Source: Paraclostridium dentum
GTDB taxonomy: Bacteria > Bacillota > Clostridia > Peptostreptococcales > Peptostreptococcaceae
Direction: 5' to 3'
NCBI RefSeq assembly: GCF_012922555.1
Contig: NZ_WIPK01000015.1
Coordinates: forward strand, 1 to 46,035
Length of the DNA stretch: 46,035 nucleotides
Within the stretch, counting starts at the first letter, position 1; each line of letters starts with the position of its first letter. Below are positions 23,788-30,919 of this stretch, piece by piece. Both the position numbers and the translations under genes were made by a program. The notes under the pieces are model-generated. The model saw only the letters and a program-made list of their open reading frames with translations. It did not search any database and was not told the DNA's origin.

Positions 23788-23877
23788 ATTTTGTATACAA
23801 AATTTTGGTTCTTACTTTAACATAATTATGTTCTTTCTTTCAATATAGATATTATATACGTATAGTTAGATTGTCAA
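23788..23877 (-). promoter_or_regulatory. Upstream region of the neutral protease: promoter-like boxes and perfect palindrome
   Basis: TTGACA (23872-23877) and TATAAT (23851-23856) occur on the minus strand with a short 15-base spacer. Downstream, ATTTTGTATACAAAAT (23788-23803) is a perfect 16-base palindrome, a good site for a dimeric regulator. A nearer promoter (TAGACA-N18-TATAAA around 23665-23695) is also possible. No ORF is visible from 23495 to 23880. Confidence 0.35.
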
Positions 23878-23929
23878 CTATTTCCAGAAAAAAAGTATTT
23901 AGATTACTAACTTTTGATATAGATAGTTA

Positions 23930-24031
23930 ACCTGAAAATGGCTTATACACTTAAGTACAAGCCATTAAAATCAATTGTTAAATTTTCCAAAATTCCCTAT
24001 TAAAATTTAATTTTTCATCTTCACCCTTCAT
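23930..24031 (-). ncRNA. Candidate short transcript (about 100 nt) from an orphan MerR-type promoter
   Basis: The promoter at 24038-24068 points into a 100-base stretch that ends in a hairpin AATGGCTT/AAGCCATT (23937-23966) followed by TTTT on the minus strand. The only frame is 17 codons (MKGEDEKLNFNREFWKI), whose ATG at 24031 falls on the expected transcription start and so lacks a ribosome site. It may be a small RNA, a leaderless peptide, or the remains of a lost gene. Existence of the transcript is inferred. Confidence 0.35.
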
Positions 24032-24037
24032 AAATTT

Positions 24038-24068
24038 ATTATAAACTCGACCCTAAGGGTGGAGTCAA
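24038..24068 (-). promoter_or_regulatory. MerR-type promoter/operator with 19-bp spacer, no gene behind it
   Basis: On the minus strand TTGACT (24063-24068), exactly 19 bases, and TATAAT (24038-24043). The spacer contains the dyad CTC-c-ACCCT-t-AGGGT-c-GAG, perfect apart from the unpaired centre and two spacer bases. A stretched spacer with a central dyad is the hallmark of MerR-regulated promoters. Its sequence differs from the MerR sites at 27724-27883, so another MerR protein should bind it. Confidence 0.65.
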
Positions 24069-24147
24069 TTTTCATTTTAAAATTACCAATTTATTGGTTG
24101 ATTTAATTACTATTGTTCAAATTATATATATACTATTAAAAATTTAA

Positions 24148-24191
24148 AAAGTAGAAGAGTTATTATTATTTGATAACTAGCCTTCTACTTT
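24148..24191 (-). terminator. Terminator of the glycosyltransferase-like gene
   Basis: AAAGTAGAAG pairs with CTTCTACTTT, with an inner GTTAT/ATAAC pair, just past the stop at 24207. The minus-strand tail is T-rich. Confidence 0.7.
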
Positions 24192-24206
24192 AAATACTTA
24201 AAATTT

Positions 24207-24959
24207 TTATATTAAATTAAACTCTTTTAAAACTATTTCTTTTTCTTCTCCAAACATTTCTTTCGTCCTTATAAGCGGATATCCTACTTCAAGTATAAGA
24301 TCAAAATTATTATCAATATTTTTTTTATGAGTAATTAACGCATAGCTATGACTTTCAATCACTTCTTTCACTAGTTTAACAGCACCCCAATGACTATTTT
24401 CTAATCGATGTTGGAATCCACATATAAAATCATCTACTGTATATACAAGTGCATAAACTGAAGGAGATGTGTGGAACATATCAGCTAATCTATTCTCATT
24501 TGAATCGTATAAATATCCATTTTGACTTAATATACATTGTAGTTCTTCATAATATTTAACCTTACTTAATTCTTCTATATAATTACTAGAAAACATATTA
24601 TCACTATCGATCCTAATATGATAAATATATTTATATACATCTATTAATTTTTCTATATAACTATCTCCATCATCTGTAAAAATTATATTTTCAGGAAGTT
24701 TTGGATATTTAGATAATGCATCAAATATTAAATTTTCACTTTCCTTTGCATATCTCACCACACATTTAAAGTCTTGATTAGTTTGATTCATCAAACTTTT
24801 TCCCGTATATTTCATAAATATTTCTATTCGATAATCAATCCATTCTTTTGTTTTTGATTGTTTTTTCACATCAATAAATCTATCATCAAATTCTGGCCAA
24901 AACGGATTTGTATCTGTATTAAAGGGTATGTCTACAATCATAGCAGTTTCCATATTCAT
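24207..24959 (-). CDS. Probable glycosyltransferase (rhamnosyltransferase-like family)
   Basis: This 250-residue soluble protein has a GT-A-like pattern: KEWIDYRIEIFMKYTGKSL, then NQTNQDFKCVVRY, a DxD-like metal motif in IRIDSDNMFSSNY, and the later HWGAVKLVKE. This order resembles the family annotated as putative rhamnosyl transferase. There is no signal peptide or membrane helix. Donor and acceptor are unknown. A sigma-K-like promoter embedded in a long palindrome lies upstream (24997-25044), which would make it a spore-surface sugar transferase (inference). ATG 24959 has GGAGTG upstream. It is a single gene with its own terminator. Confidence 0.62.
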   Translation of the reverse strand: MNMETAMIVDIPFNTDTNPFWPEFDDRFIDVKKQSKTKEWIDYRIEIFMKYTGKSLMNQTNQDFKCVVRYAKESENLIFDALSKYPKLPENIIFTDDGDSYIEKLIDVYKYIYHIRIDSDNMFSSNYIEELSKVKYYEELQCILSQNGYLYDSNENRLADMFHTSPSVYALVYTVDDFICGFQHRLENSHWGAVKLVKEVIESHSYALITHKKNIDNNFDLILEVGYPLIRTKEMFGEEKEIVLKEFNLI

Positions 24960-24996
24960 ACTTATTCACTCCTCAACAAAAACATATTTCGCATAA

Positions 24997-25044
24997 TATA
25001 AACATTTATTAGTATAGTATGAACTATACTAATAAATGTTTATA
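24997..25044 (-). promoter_or_regulatory. Perfect 22-bp inverted repeat containing a sigma-K-like promoter
   Basis: Arms 24997-25018 and 25023-25044 pair perfectly around ATGA. On the minus strand AAAC (25038-25041), 16 bases, and CATACTATA (25013-25021) match the sigma-K consensus AC-N16-CATAnnnTA fully. No T-run follows, so it is not an ordinary terminator. If the promoter is real, transcription starts inside the second arm and the dyad works as DNA, not RNA. Confidence 0.5.
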
Positions 25045-25174
25045 TATATTATTTTGTTTAATAAAATATCTATAGTTTATTTATGTTATTAAGCTTTTTA
25101 ACAATAATTATACAAATTTTATTAAATTAAAAAAGTTTAAATTCATTTTAATATTTACAAATATTTTTCATATA

Positions 25175-25217
25175 AAAATAGCTCTAATCCTTTAAATTCG
25201 GATTAAAGCTATTTTTT
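25175..25217 (-). terminator. Terminator of the DUF3189 gene
   Basis: AAAATAGCT-c-TAATCC pairs with GGATTA-a-AGCTATTTT around a 9-base loop at the end of the gene, overlapping the last codons. Confidence 0.75.
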
Positions 25218-25721
25218 CTTCATATCTTTATTATCTAAAATAATTACAGTTTCTTTATCTTCATTTGCTATACTCTTTGTATCATTTACAAGTTGTATAA
25301 CATCTTTATATGATTTTTTTACTCCCTTTATAAGTAAAGGAACTCCTATAAAATCAATTTTTAGCCATCTGGAGAATAACCCTCCAAGTGTCATTGGTAA
25401 TGGAACTGTTGGTGAAGTGTTAGAAAATATTATTTTTTCGTTTAATAAATTTTGTTTATGTAGCATAGATGCTAAATTATATAATCCAGGAATTAAAATC
25501 TTAGAACGCCCTCTTCCCATAGCATAAACTTCATTTCCATCTTTATCACTTCCATAGTGAAAAAGTTCTCCACGATTTCCATATACCAACTTATTAAAGT
25601 TAGGTAAATTCAATATTTCCTCCTTAGTTGGTTCTCGATTCTCATCTAACATCTCTAAGTGATACGCAACTGCAATTATAGAGGAATGAGTTCCTCCGTA
25701 ACAATTATATATGTATATCAT
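25209..25721 (-). CDS. DUF3189-family protein
   Basis: This 170-residue protein starts MIYIYNCYGGTHSSIIAVAYH, a Cys-Tyr-Gly-Gly-xHSS motif typical of DUF3189 proteins, which occur mainly in spore-forming Firmicutes. VYAMGRGRSKILIPGLYNLA and FSNTSPTVPLPMTLGGLFSR are further conserved stretches; the C-terminus is Lys/Asp-rich. The function is unknown. ATG 25721 is chosen because AGGTG lies seven bases upstream; the GTG at 25730 overlaps that site. The 230 bases upstream (25731-25957) hold only AT-rich promoter DNA. Confidence 0.8.
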   Translation of the reverse strand: MIYIYNCYGGTHSSIIAVAYHLEMLDENREPTKEEILNLPNFNKLVYGNRGELFHYGSDKDGNEVYAMGRGRSKILIPGLYNLASMLHKQNLLNEKIIFSNTSPTVPLPMTLGGLFSRWLKIDFIGVPLLIKGVKKSYKDVIQLVNDTKSIANEDKETVIILDNKDMKKK

Positions 25722-25957
25722 TAAAATCACCTATTTTCTTATTTTCTACTCTATTTCAATAAAAGTAGTATGTGGATTAAATGTTAATTTTATACAGTAT
25801 ATAAATAATTTTTTTAATGTTCTTAAACACCTTTACTAATACTCATCCATATACAACTTCTTTTTTTAAAACTCTAACATAATCTCCCAATAACTTTAAC
25901 TTGAAATTTGAAGGTGCTATAAAATTATTTTACTGGAAACTATTTTTTAATAAATAT

Positions 25958-25994
25958 TAAAAGACCGTATCTATTATTTTGATACGGCCTTTTT
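25958..25994 (-). terminator. Terminator of the flavoprotein gene
   Basis: AAGACCGTATC pairs with GATACGGCCTT (one G-U or mismatch) around a 9-base loop, with a T run on the minus strand just past the stop. Confidence 0.75.
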
Positions 25995-25997
25995 TAT

Positions 25998-26633
25998 CTA
26001 TCTTATAAAGTTTGTAAATACCTTATCTTCTTTTTCATTTTCTTTAATTTGAGATTTTCCGGCTTCAAATACCTTCATCATCCAAGACATATTCTTACCA
26101 AGTACTCTCATTATTTGCATACCTTCTTCATCTTGAGTTACTTCTCCAGGCTCAGTTCCATAAGCTACATTCCAATAATTAGATGTAGGCATTATCATTT
26201 CTGAGTAATTAATGTAATTATTTAATTGATCAAATACAGGTATTCCTCCTGATCTTCTCACTGCTACTACACTTGCTCCTATTTTATGTCTAAACATTCC
26301 TCCATTTGAAGAGGCTACAAAAAATGCACGATCTAAAAATGATTTCATAGTACCAGCTATTGCCGAATAATAAACTGGTGAGCCTAGAATTATTCCATCA
26401 GCTTCTTTCATTTTTTGAATCCATTCATTTACCCCATCAGTTTCTATAACACATCTTTCATTTTGATTTCTTGAACATCCACCACAAGCTAGACATCCAC
26501 GTACTAATTTATTTCCTACGTGAATAATTTCTACTTCTATTCCTTCCTTTTCTAGTTCTGCTGCAACAGTTTCTATAGAATTATAAGTATTTCCCTTTTT
26601 ATTAGGACTTCCGTTAAATGCAACTACTTTCAT
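25998..26633 (-). CDS. Flavodoxin-fold NADPH-dependent FMN reductase with Cys cluster
   Basis: This 211-residue protein has the flavodoxin-like FMN-binding start FNGSPNKKGNTYN, the segment GSPVYYSAIAGTMKSFLDR and the core GASVVAVRRSGG. A Cys cluster CLACGGCSRNQNERC (about residues 47-61) resembles the compact cluster of archaeal/clostridial iron-sulfur flavoproteins. It may therefore carry a [4Fe-4S] centre and reduce O2, peroxide or quinones (inference). ATG 26633 has GGAGG upstream; the longer reading from TTG 26651 spans that site. The reductase at 26730 is about 100 bases upstream on the same strand, so cotranscription from the MerR-type promoter is possible. Confidence 0.87.
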   Translation of the reverse strand: MKVVAFNGSPNKKGNTYNSIETVAAELEKEGIEVEIIHVGNKLVRGCLACGGCSRNQNERCVIETDGVNEWIQKMKEADGIILGSPVYYSAIAGTMKSFLDRAFFVASSNGGMFRHKIGASVVAVRRSGGIPVFDQLNNYINYSEMIMPTSNYWNVAYGTEPGEVTQDEEGMQIMRVLGKNMSWMMKVFEAGKSQIKENEKEDKVFTNFIR

Positions 26634-26729
26634 ATATTTACCTCCAGTCAATAAGTATTTCTATATAATTATTATATTTAAATCCTACATACCTTTATTA
26701 TTAATAATATCTTATACTATCAGATAACT

Positions 26730-27575
26730 TTAGAAGTCCACTTCATCAGGATGAAGCCCTGAACTTCCACAATCAGTTAACCTATCAATTTTCTCAACAT
26801 CTTGTGCTTTAATTTCAAAGTCAAATATATCAAGATTATTTTTAATCCTCTCTGGTGTAACAGACTTTGGTAATGGTATGATACCTTTTTGAATAATCCA
26901 ACGTAAACTAATCTGAGCCACAGATTTTTTATACTGATCTGCAATTTCCTTTAACACTGGATTATTAAAAATCTGGCCATTTGAAAATGGAGCCCATGCC
27001 TCAACTAAAATATTATTTCCCTCACAAAACTTTACAGTTTCTTCCTGCAACATTCCAGGATGGATCTCTATTTGGTTTACCATTGGTTTAATCTTAGCAG
27101 TTTTTAGCAATGGATCTAGGTGATGCCCAAGGAAATTACTAACTCCAATTGCTTTAACTTTACCCTGTTTATAAAGCTTTTCTAAAGCTCTCCAACTCTC
27201 ACTGTTTGCCTCCTGCCAGTTATTTTTTGATGCCTTTGCAATAGGCCAGTGAATAAGATATAAATCTAAATAGTCAAGTTGTAAATCCTCTAATGTTCTA
27301 TTAAATGCTGCTAAAGTATTTTCATATCCTTTGTCATCATTCCATAGTTTACTTGTTATAAATAATTCTTCTCGTGCTACACCAGATTTACGTATAGCTT
27401 CCCCAACACTTTTTTCATTTCCATAAGCAGCAGCGCAGTCAATATGTCTATATCCTGATTTAATTGCATCTATCACAGATTTCTCTGTTTCTTCTCCACT
27501 AGGTGTACGAAATGTACCAAATCCTATATTTGGAATCTTATAATTATTGTTTAATAAATAAAATTTTTCGTTCAT
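26730..27575 (-). CDS. Aldo/keto reductase under MerR-type control
   Basis: This 281-residue NADPH-dependent reductase has GYRHIDCAAAYGNEKSVG with catalytic Asp and Tyr, the catalytic Lys in ITSKLWN, the catalytic His in YLIHWPI, GVSNFLGHHLDPL, NQIEIHPG and IPLPKSVTPERIKNN. It probably reduces reactive aldehydes or ketones. The promoter (27724-27754, minus) has the 19-base spacer of MerR-controlled genes and shares its dyad with the divergent merR promoter, so the regulator at 27911 should control it. It is related to the reductase at 11441-12277. Confidence 0.92.
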   Translation of the reverse strand: MNEKFYLLNNNYKIPNIGFGTFRTPSGEETEKSVIDAIKSGYRHIDCAAAYGNEKSVGEAIRKSGVAREELFITSKLWNDDKGYENTLAAFNRTLEDLQLDYLDLYLIHWPIAKASKNNWQEANSESWRALEKLYKQGKVKAIGVSNFLGHHLDPLLKTAKIKPMVNQIEIHPGMLQEETVKFCEGNNILVEAWAPFSNGQIFNNPVLKEIADQYKKSVAQISLRWIIQKGIIPLPKSVTPERIKNNLDIFDFEIKAQDVEKIDRLTDCGSSGLHPDEVDF

Positions 27576-27723
27576 GTTATTATTTTCCTTTCAGGTTTAT
27601 TTTTTATAAATTTAATCCAATTATGTTATCCTTTTACAAGAACAAATACTTTCTCTTTTCTTATATAAAGTGTATATGCCATTAACATGGAATATTTTTC
27701 ACTTGTTTCTTTGCTACAATGCA

Positions 27724-27754
27724 AGTATAGACCCTACACTTAACTCTAAGTCAA
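27724..27754 (-). promoter_or_regulatory. MerR-type promoter of the aldo/keto reductase
   Basis: On the minus strand TTGACT (27749-27754), exactly 19 bases, and TATACT (27724-27729). The spacer begins TAGAGTTAAGTGTA, nearly identical to that of the divergent merR promoter (TAGATTTAAGTGTA). Confidence 0.75.
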
Positions 27755-27852
27755 TAGCATATATAAAAAAATTTTATATTTATAAATTCATAGCATTTTA
27801 TATAACTCTACAATAAATGAAATTTTAAACTTAATAATTTGCATAATCATCC

Positions 27853-27883
27853 TTGACTTAGATTTAAGTGTAAGTTATATAAT
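27853..27883 (+). promoter_or_regulatory. MerR-type autoregulated promoter of the regulator gene
   Basis: TTGACT (27853-27858), exactly 19 bases, and TATAAT (27878-27883). ACTTA-N10-TAAGT forms an imperfect dyad in the spacer. It is the second copy of the operator in this divergent region. Confidence 0.75.
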
Positions 27884-27910
27884 ATATAAAAACTACTTGA
27901 GGTGATAAGT

Positions 27911-28333
27911 ATGAACTATTCTATAGCACAAGCTGCTAAAAAAATGAATTTAACAACATATACATTAAGATATTATGATCGTGAAGGATTGCTCTCTAAT
28001 GTTAAAAGAGATAAATCAGGTAAGCGTATTTTTACTAAAGACGATATGGAAATGCTTTCTCTTATATGCTGTCTTAAAAATACGGGAATGCCCATTAAGG
28101 AAATAAAACAATTTATAGATTGGCAAAATGAAGGTAATAATACCCTTCATGACCGTAACAATATGTTAGGAAACCATAAAGAAGATATTTTAAACCAAAT
28201 AGAAAATTTAAAAAGATATCTTCGTCTAATTGACCGAAAGCTTGATTATTACCATGATGCTTGCGAGGCATATGATACAAACTCCCCAATTCCAACTTGT
28301 TGCGAATATACAGATAATGATTCACAATTTTAA
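27911..28333 (+). CDS. MerR-family regulator (AdhR/NmlR-like)
   Basis: This 140-residue activator/repressor has a MerR helix-turn-helix (YSIAQAAKKMNLTTYTLRYYD), the wing segment REGLLSNVKRDKSGKRIFT, and a dimerisation helix (residues 80-120). It ends with a Cys-Cys pair (PTCCEYT) that could sense thiol-reactive compounds (inference). ATG 27911 has GAGGTG nine bases upstream. It is divergent from an aldo/keto reductase, an arrangement known for aldehyde-responsive MerR proteins such as AdhR. Two matching operators lie between the genes. Confidence 0.9.
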   Translation: MNYSIAQAAKKMNLTTYTLRYYDREGLLSNVKRDKSGKRIFTKDDMEMLSLICCLKNTGMPIKEIKQFIDWQNEGNNTLHDRNNMLGNHKEDILNQIENLKRYLRLIDRKLDYYHDACEAYDTNSPIPTCCEYTDNDSQF

Positions 28334-28404
28334 GCTTAAATATATAAATTTTCAATTTTATATTACAAGTTTAAATCAAATACAATTAAATCTTAAAGCA
28401 GAAA

Positions 28405-28444
28405 AAAGGAAGGGTATTCGTCTTATTCGTACGACCCTTCCTTT
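28405..28444 (+). terminator. Terminator of the merR gene
   Basis: AAAGGAAGGGT (28405-28415) pairs with ACCCTTCCTTT (28434-28444). The tail is AT-rich. A frame reading through it (28230-28499) has no gene features. Confidence 0.65.
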
Positions 28445-28591
28445 ACTAAATATATTATTACATCTTCCTAGTTATTTGAAAACAAAACAAACTGGATGAA
28501 GTATTTTTACTTAATCTAACTTTATGATAATTATCCTATATATTTAAAATTCGTTTTTCCCGATGTTTTTATTTACTTAAATTTTTTAATC

Positions 28592-29350
28592 TTATATATA
28601 AATTTTTTCACCATTTATATAGTTCCAATTACCACTATGATTTTGACTTTTTGCACCTAACTCAAAGTGTAACATAGATATTCCTAAATCAATATCTTCA
28701 TATCCATACTTATTTGATACTTTATAAGCCTTTACTTCATTATCTAAAAAAGAATAGCCTACTGGCTGCTTATTTAATGCAGAAGGTGCTTTTATTATAA
28801 ACTCAATGCCTTCCTTTATCCAACTTGGTAATAAGTCAGTGTCTTTTTCTAGTAATACTTGATCAAATGATTTTTTACTTTTATTCATTTTAGAAATTAA
28901 TTTTTCTCTTATACTCTTATCTTCTAAAACTTCACCCACTGCTATCACACAAATTAGCTCTTCATCTTGATTTATATCTATATATTTTTTACATTCATTT
29001 TTATCGTAAGTTCCACCTATCCAACAAGTTCCTAAATTCATATAAGTTGATTCTAGTACTAACATTTCTCCATAATATCCAACTTTAGTTTTATAATTAT
29101 CTATATTTTTATTTCCTACTAAAGCTATACATGAATTTAATCCTTTTATTAATCCATATGATGCTGAAAATCCTTTGAATAACTTTGAACAATCTTCTAT
29201 AAATTGAAAATTCAATCCAGTTTCTTCATTTATTTTATAAATTAATTCTTTTAATTTATTTATATCTTTTATTTCTAATTGCTTATTTATATATGCTCTT
29301 CTTGAGGTTCTATAGTTTACAGCATCTATCCAATTTTTATTAAATTCCAT
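28592..29350 (-). CDS. Nitroreductase-family protein (two-domain, TM1586-like)
   Basis: This 252-residue flavin-dependent family member starts NWIDAVNYRTSRRAYINKQLE, with the Arg-Ser-Arg-Arg motif that binds FMN phosphate. GYYGEMLVLESTYMNLGTCWIGGTY is the conserved core helix-loop. The second half (FIIKAPSALNKQPVGYSF) repeats the nitroreductase fold, as in the single-chain pseudo-dimer group. The substrate is unknown. It lies 49 bases after an OhrR/MarR-like gene on the same strand, so the two form an operon controlled by that regulator. Confidence 0.85.
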   Translation of the reverse strand: MEFNKNWIDAVNYRTSRRAYINKQLEIKDINKLKELIYKINEETGLNFQFIEDCSKLFKGFSASYGLIKGLNSCIALVGNKNIDNYKTKVGYYGEMLVLESTYMNLGTCWIGGTYDKNECKKYIDINQDEELICVIAVGEVLEDKSIREKLISKMNKSKKSFDQVLLEKDTDLLPSWIKEGIEFIIKAPSALNKQPVGYSFLDNEVKAYKVSNKYGYEDIDLGISMLHFELGAKSQNHSGNWNYINGEKIYI

Positions 29351-29399
29351 TTTTGACCACCTCTGTATAAGTAATATAATAATACTTATTTACATTTAT

Positions 29400-29846
29400 C
29401 TATTTAATATATTTTTCTATACAATCTAATTTTTTTACTAACCCATCAAACTCATGAAGATATTTTATATAGTCCTCTTCTGCTAAATTAAGATTTTCTG
29501 CTATTCTTCTTGGAATATCTTTTGCCTTGACTTCAATTTCTAATCCTTTTTTAGTAACAACTATATAAATTTTTCTATCATCATTTTCATCTTTAACTTT
29601 TTCTAAATATCCGTTGCTTTCCAACTTATTTAAAATAGGAGTCAATGTACCAGTCTTCATTTTTAACTTAGAACTTATTTCTTTAAAAGGTAATTTTTTA
29701 TGTTCCCACAGAACCATCATAGTTAGATACTGTGGATATGTTAAATCTATCTCTTTTAATAAAGGTCCATATATTCTAACTATACTCTTAGATACTGAGT
29801 ATATTTTAAAACAAAGTTGATTTTCTAATTTTAAATTTTCGTGCAT
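29400..29846 (-). CDS. MarR-family regulator, OhrR-like
   Basis: This 148-residue winged-helix regulator resembles OhrR closely at the start: LENQLCFKIYSVSKSIVRIYGPLL then LTYPQYLTMMVLWE. Cys12 is at the position of the peroxide-sensing cysteine of OhrR. The recognition helix lies in KMKTGTLTPILNKLESNGYLE and the wing in DENDDRKIYIVVTKKG. It should respond to organic peroxides or other oxidants by releasing its own operon, which includes the nitroreductase downstream. No ohr gene is near. AGGAGG precedes ATG 29846. Confidence 0.87.
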   Translation of the reverse strand: MHENLKLENQLCFKIYSVSKSIVRIYGPLLKEIDLTYPQYLTMMVLWEHKKLPFKEISSKLKMKTGTLTPILNKLESNGYLEKVKDENDDRKIYIVVTKKGLEIEVKAKDIPRRIAENLNLAEEDYIKYLHEFDGLVKKLDCIEKYIK

Positions 29847-29889
29847 GGTACATCCTCCTAAAAAACTATACTATTTTTTATTTTTATAA

Positions 29890-30120
29890 CTTCATCACTC
29901 TCTTTTCTTTTAGTGAAGTTATACTTTGTGAACTGTAAATTGATAAATATACAGTCTAATTTTATAAATTATGATACTCTATATATTTTGCCTCAACTGG
30001 CACTCCTGTATCCACTAGTATAACTTCTTTTCCAGTATGTATCAAATAATTTTATAGTACTGATTCATAATGTTTTTATAAATTTTCAGTACATTATTTT
30101 CAACTTTTGTTATTAAATTT
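29890..30120 (-). pseudogene. Decayed copy of the lactonase-like MBL hydrolase gene
   Basis: The gap holds two pieces of the hydrolase gene found intact at 30920-31669. Bases 29987-30053 match 31485-31551 with 5 differences in 67; the frame reads NYLIHTGKEVILVDTGVPVE with an in-frame TAA at 30052-30054 where the intact gene has Gln40. Bases 29940-29957 are identical to 30976-30993 near the 3' end, with weaker similarity on both sides to about 29890. About 460 bases between these pieces are missing. Similarity upstream continues weakly to about 30115. The copy is dead through an internal deletion, a nonsense codon and shifts. Confidence 0.8.
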
Positions 30121-30134
30121 ATATAGAAACAAGT

Positions 30135-30170
30135 AAGCTAGATGAAGTATTTTTTAATCCATCTAGCTTT
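30135..30170 (-). terminator. Terminator of the second nitroreductase gene
   Basis: AAGCTAGATG pairs with CATCTAGCTT around a 15-base AT loop, 20 bases after the stop. A degraded relative of this segment lies at 28488-28530. Confidence 0.7.
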
Positions 30171-30189
30171 ATTATTTTTATAAAATATA

Positions 30190-30843
30190 TTATTTTACCC
30201 AATCAACTACTTGATCCATTGATTGTCTTAGTTTTTCTTCTGGATTATTAACTCTATATCCAAATGCAGCACATAATACAATATTGAACTTGTCTGTGTC
30301 TAATAATCCTCTATCCACTAGTATTTTTTCTACTTTATTGTGATCTATACCACCAATAGCGCAAGAGTCTATTCCTTGCATAGCTGCTACACTCATCATA
30401 TTAGCTAATGCAATATGAACTTGTTCTGAAGAATAATTTTCTAAATCTTTATCATCTCTAAATCTAATTTCCTCTATAGATTTCATTATACCTTTATACT
30501 TATTAGCAATATCTTCTGGTAAATGTTTAACGTCTTTTAATAAATAATCTATATAGTTTGAATCAAATCTTAATTCTTTGGTAGTTCTCCCTAAATATAC
30601 TACTAAGTGGCTACATGTTGGCATTTGTGTTTTTCCACCCCAACAAACTTCCCCTAATTCATTTTTTAATTCTTGGTTTTCTATAACTAAGAATTTCCAA
30701 GGTTCGATTCCCATAGAACTTGGAGAAAGTCTTCCTGCTTCAAGTATTACTTCAAATTCATCTTGAGTTATTTTCTTATTAGAATCAAATTCTTTGCATG
30801 CGTGTCTAAAATTTAAAACATCTAGTACCTCTTTTTTATTCAT
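30190..30843 (-). CDS. NAD(P)H nitroreductase (NfsB-like)
   Basis: This 217-residue FMN enzyme starts VLDVLNFRHACKEFDSNKKI, the flavin-phosphate-binding pattern. SPSSMGIEPWKFLVIEN and AMQGIDSCAIGGID are the conserved core of NfsB/NfnB-type oxygen-insensitive nitroreductases. It uses NAD(P)H to reduce nitro compounds or quinones. It is not closely similar to the nitroreductase at 28592. The lactonase-like gene is 76 bases upstream on the same strand and probably cotranscribed from the strong promoter at 31720-31748. AGGAGG precedes ATG 30843. Confidence 0.9.
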   Translation of the reverse strand: MNKKEVLDVLNFRHACKEFDSNKKITQDEFEVILEAGRLSPSSMGIEPWKFLVIENQELKNELGEVCWGGKTQMPTCSHLVVYLGRTTKELRFDSNYIDYLLKDVKHLPEDIANKYKGIMKSIEEIRFRDDKDLENYSSEQVHIALANMMSVAAMQGIDSCAIGGIDHNKVEKILVDRGLLDTDKFNIVLCAAFGYRVNNPEEKLRQSMDQVVDWVK

Positions 30844-30919
30844 TTTAATACCTCCTGTTTTTACCTTATATAGTTTTATATCCTCTATATGATTCTTGAT
30901 TATATTTATATATACCTCT

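Noticed and set aside
28230-28499. An 89-codon plus-strand frame after the merR gene
   Set aside because: It overlaps the merR 3' end in another frame, runs through the merR terminator, lacks a ribosome site and has no recognisable features.
30190-30843. The two nitroreductases as recent duplicates of each other
   Set aside because: They differ in length and domain layout (217 residues, single domain; 252 residues, two-domain) and do not align well, unlike the hydrolase copies.
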